Source of the DNA: Sphagnum magellanicum
Taxonomy: Eukaryota; Streptophyta; Sphagnopsida; Sphagnales; Sphagnaceae
Reading direction: 5' to 3'
Length of the DNA: 64,000 nt
Assembly (NCBI GenBank): GCA_021904315.1
Contig: CM038914.1
Span: 4,154,001-4,218,000, forward strand
The notes under the pieces are model-generated. The model ran no database searches and was not told the origin of the DNA. It was given only the letters and a program-made list of their open reading frames with translations. Of this stretch, positions 60,612 to 64,000 are shown in pieces (within the stretch, counting starts at the first letter, position 1; every line of letters begins with the position of its first letter). Position numbers and translations under genes: made by a program.

Positions 60612-62741
60612 AGGCACTTAGTTAAGTAACAATACAAGGAATTTGCAAATCAATGACTATATTAACGATTAATGTTTAGTCATAATTACCACATGTGATA
60701 TTAATATAAGGCTTAGTTGCCTTGGACAAGTCACATAAAATTATAGTCACAAAAGACAATACATAGCACCAAGTTACAATGACAATCGCATGAAGATATG
60801 AATTACATGAATTTTTCATCCATCCAAACTAGCATATGTCACATCATCATTTTGCGACTAATTTTATGACAAAACAATGTAGTTGCATTATTTATAATTT
60901 AAATATTTATTTTTAGAATATTTATTATTTAGATATTGAAATAAAATATTATTCATATACTCATATATTTATATTATTTTTTATTTCATTAATTTCAACT
61001 TATACCATGTTGACACATGTCATTACCTAGGTTAATATTTTAAAATTAATTTAGGTTGCTAGCTAGGCCACTTTGTGAATACTTAGGCCCACCTTGTAAG
61101 CACCTAATTTAAGTTGGTTATGCAAGTAGTGAATATGTAGTCAACATCCCATTGTTAACCACACCCCATGTTGTTTGTGAGAATTGATCTTTTAACCCCC
61201 AAAGATGGAAATCAATTCCTTTACCATCAAACCACCCCACTTATTGAAACAAAATAGTGTGCATTTTAAATTTACCCTACTTCACTTAAAACATTACACA
61301 AAATATCATTTTTGCTATTGGAGATCTCATTAGGATTTTGTTTAAATGACAAAATTAAAGTTTAATCTTAAAGTTTCAATAATGCACACAATTGATTTGA
61401 AATGAAATATATTTGAATTTCATTGTTGAATACCATTTCAACGACCATTCTTGGAAAAAATAAATTCAAGCATATAATTTATAAATGAATATATAAAAAT
61501 AAATAATAATATATTTGTCATATCTTAAACCTTCATTGGATTTTTAATATTATATTGTACAATTCTTCTTTTGTTATATCAAAATTTTACCAATAAAATT
61601 TTACGTGTGATATACAATTTATTCACACATAATATTTATGAATGGATAATAAATTATTACATTTCTTACCTAATTAAATAAATAATTTTTAAAAATCACA
61701 TATCAACATGATAAAATACTTACTACTTAACCCACATACATATTGTTTACTATTTACTTACTAATTAATTACCTTTAGCTTAATTAATTGATTAAACATA
61801 ACACTATATCATTCAACACAACAAAATACCAACCTATTATTAATTAGCCTACTTACATACTACCTAATATCTACTACCTATTATTCAGCCTACCTAATTA
61901 ATTAATTGATTAAAAAACAATATGACATATTGACATGTTAAAATACCTATTACTTAACCACACACATATTACCTACTACTTACCCTATTTACTACTTGCT
62001 AGCTATTACCATTTGTTTACATGACCATTTGCAAAAACAACTATGTTTTCATCCATTAGTGGATGCCTTGATAAATGGATGATTAATATATATATCTTGC
62101 ACCTAATTACAAATTATGAAAAACCATATAATGTTAGAAATTTCAAAATGGTATAATCCCACCATTAATTACCATGGGTCTTTTAAAATTTTCACAAACC
62201 CACCAAACCTTATTACACATTTACTAGTTAGTTCATTGAAAAAAGTTAAGGAATAAAATTAGGCCATTAAATCCAACGATTTCGTTGGGCGATTCCATTT
62301 TTTTCACATTTAATTGTATGTATTTGCAATTATGATTTATAATCGCAATTCAAGTTGAAAAGATGTCACATGGTGTCCAATGGCGTATGAATCACTTTTC
62401 AAATCACATAAAGAAATTATATTTTCATCTATTTTGGGATGCCACTAAAAATGGATGATATAAATGTACTTTTCATATTCATTTTCATCCAAATTGACAT
62501 TAGTCATAAGTATAAGTTACATATGCAATTATAAATCACTTTATAGTCATTTATGTGACTATTAATTGTTTTCATAAGGTGTCACAAAGGATAGTCATAA
62601 AAATGGTCAATTTGGACACAACTTGCAAATGCATGGGTTGGAATGGACATGATTCCTCATAGTGTTAATAGTTACTTACTTATTTAGCTATTTACTTATA
62701 CATCTACTAATGTCTTTTTAAGATTCTTTTTTTTGGGACCA
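60612..62741. other. Gene-free AT-rich stretch
   Basis: No gene. Two similar blocks starting near 61698 and 61926 share aacatgataaaatac or gacatgttaaaatac, then tacttaac and catatt, and point to an old ~228-bp duplication. Confidence 0.5.
61178..61238 (-). mobile_element. tRNA-like SINE relic, copy 3
   Basis: The minus strand reads tggtttgatggtaaaggaat, an A-box-like motif sharing aaggaattg with copy 1, and a diverged B box (gatcaattc). This is the weakest of the three copies. Confidence 0.4.
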
Positions 62742-62900
62742 AAGTGGCTATCATCCATAAGAAGATGTAGAACAAATGGCCATGTCATCTTTTGTAAGAT
62801 CTAGCCAAATCTAGCTATAGACCAAATATGAAATACAAATCTTTTATCATCTTTCTATATTTTGGCTACAAATTAAAAATCAATTATAGAAATATGGTGA
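62742..62900 (+). repeat. Dispersed repeat family A, copy 5 (diverged)
   Basis: Keeps the family order in altered form: gtggctatcatccataagaag, then tagccaaatctagctatag, then ctatattttggcta, then atatggtga. An insertion separates the first two blocks compared with the other copies. Confidence 0.55.
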
Positions 62901-64000
62901 TTCTCATTATTTATTTATTTTCACTTCTAGCAATTGGAAAATTCCAAAATCACTATGAGAAAATTGTGTCTTTTGCAACTTGTCCAATGTAATTAACAAA
63001 TGTTTGATGTAACTAGATTATGACTAAAAAGTGTCCAATGCAACTAGATTACAACTAAATACACAAATTGTAATAGACATGATTTTCTCAAAATGAATCA
63101 TTTGATTTCCAAATTTTGAATTTCATTTTTTTATGAATTTTTTTCCAATAAAAAGAAGGTTACTACCTACCTATCTACGTATTTGCATACCCCAAATACA
63201 CCCTTATTAAAAGTTCAATACTAAACCCTAGAAATATCTTTATATTCATAATATATTTCAAATATTTCACAAATATAACTTTCAATATAACATTAATATA
63301 CACCCTTAGAAATATACCACTAATATATTCTTAATATACCCTAATATATCTCTAGAGGCTAGGTTCACAAATTAAATGTGATTAAATGTTGGTTGTTGAT
63401 GCAATTAATGTAACATACAAACTTATTCATAGATGAATATGATTTTTAAATCATTCACATGAAAAAATGAATAGTCACAACATAATTGTAACATAATCGT
63501 AAAATGACCAAAATTTGTCAAAATTGATAAATAGTTGTAATTTTTTTACAAATGACATATAATTGCATGTAATCACAAATAAAATGAATTTGTTCTTCAC
63601 AAATCCATTTGCTTCTCACCATCCATATGTGTGAATGTGTCACAAAATGAAAAAAACTAACATTAAATTACCAATGACTTAAACATTATGTGTGTCATTT
63701 GCGCATTGATTTTCCATCACTTAAAGAATGATTTACCAAATATCTTTTCTGCACGCTACAACTAGGCTTAAAATCTTAGTTGGTTCAATTCTTGTTTAAG
63801 GTCAAAGAACCATTGTAAACAAAATTCATCCTCAATCAATGAAATGTAACTAAAAAGTAAGTACATTTGGGTACCCGTTAATGAAGGTGGGTATCATTTC
63901 ATGATATTTAAATGAACTATCTTGATATTTTTGATTCAATGAAATGTGTAAGTAACATTTGAATGCGTAGGTATGCAAAGTCATTTTTGATTCAATTGTT
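62901..64000. other. Gene-free AT-rich stretch
   Basis: No gene, array or hairpin is supportable. Confidence 0.55.

Overview
This window is plant nuclear DNA: long, AT-rich and CpG-poor, with spliced genes using GT-AG introns, plant-type TTTAGGG telomere motifs, many microsatellites and decayed transposons. Gene density is very low (two genes I can support in 64 kb), which suggests a large genome. I cannot name the species.

Gene 1 (9604-13965, minus) is a complete ABCG half-transporter of the ABCG3/WBC3 type. It has 11 coding exons whose splice phases all fit and predicts 761 residues. Its membrane half looks normal, but five nucleotide-binding motifs (Walker A, Q-loop, signature, Walker B, H-loop) carry non-standard residues. 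It therefore reads as a maintained gene with an atypical, perhaps inactive, ATPase.

Gene 2 (38521-39743, minus) is a two-coding-exon gene predicting 262 residues. It ends in one membrane helix, a 13-residue tail and the C-terminal residues PPPT. This is the layout of a plant KASH (SUN-interacting, outer nuclear envelope) protein. Its intron carries a duplicated copy of the 3' splice site, and a strong donor inside exon 2 could splice the tail away and join downstream exons in frame. An inverted repeat lies just upstream of its first 5' UTR exon.

Everything else is repeat or repeat relic. From left to right: a 30-bp triplicate next to a tRNA-like SINE relic (about 1.9-2.0 kb); a foldback MITE (3.2 kb); a broken Ty3/gypsy element with an extra 5' ORF (3.9-7.7 kb); gene 1 with a microsatellite-rich upstream region (9.6-16.6 kb); hairpins, a second transposon family and tandem repeats (18.5-24.9 kb); a broken psq-HTH/DDE (pogo/jerky-like) transposase (29.9-31.1 kb); gene 2 (37.5-40.4 kb); a triplicated ~450-bp repeat (50.8-53.3 kb); an isolated CpG-rich island (54.2-54.85 kb); a four-copy ~115-bp tandem array (55.05-55.5 kb); and an ACCT-rich region with two more tRNA-like relics (57.4-62 kb). 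A dispersed family (called A here) has copies at 16.8, 35.0, 40.5, 40.65 and 62.8 kb. Most stop codons in the gypsy relic look like C-to-T changes at CAG, CAA or CGA codons, as expected for long-methylated plant repeats. The two genes show no functional link to each other.
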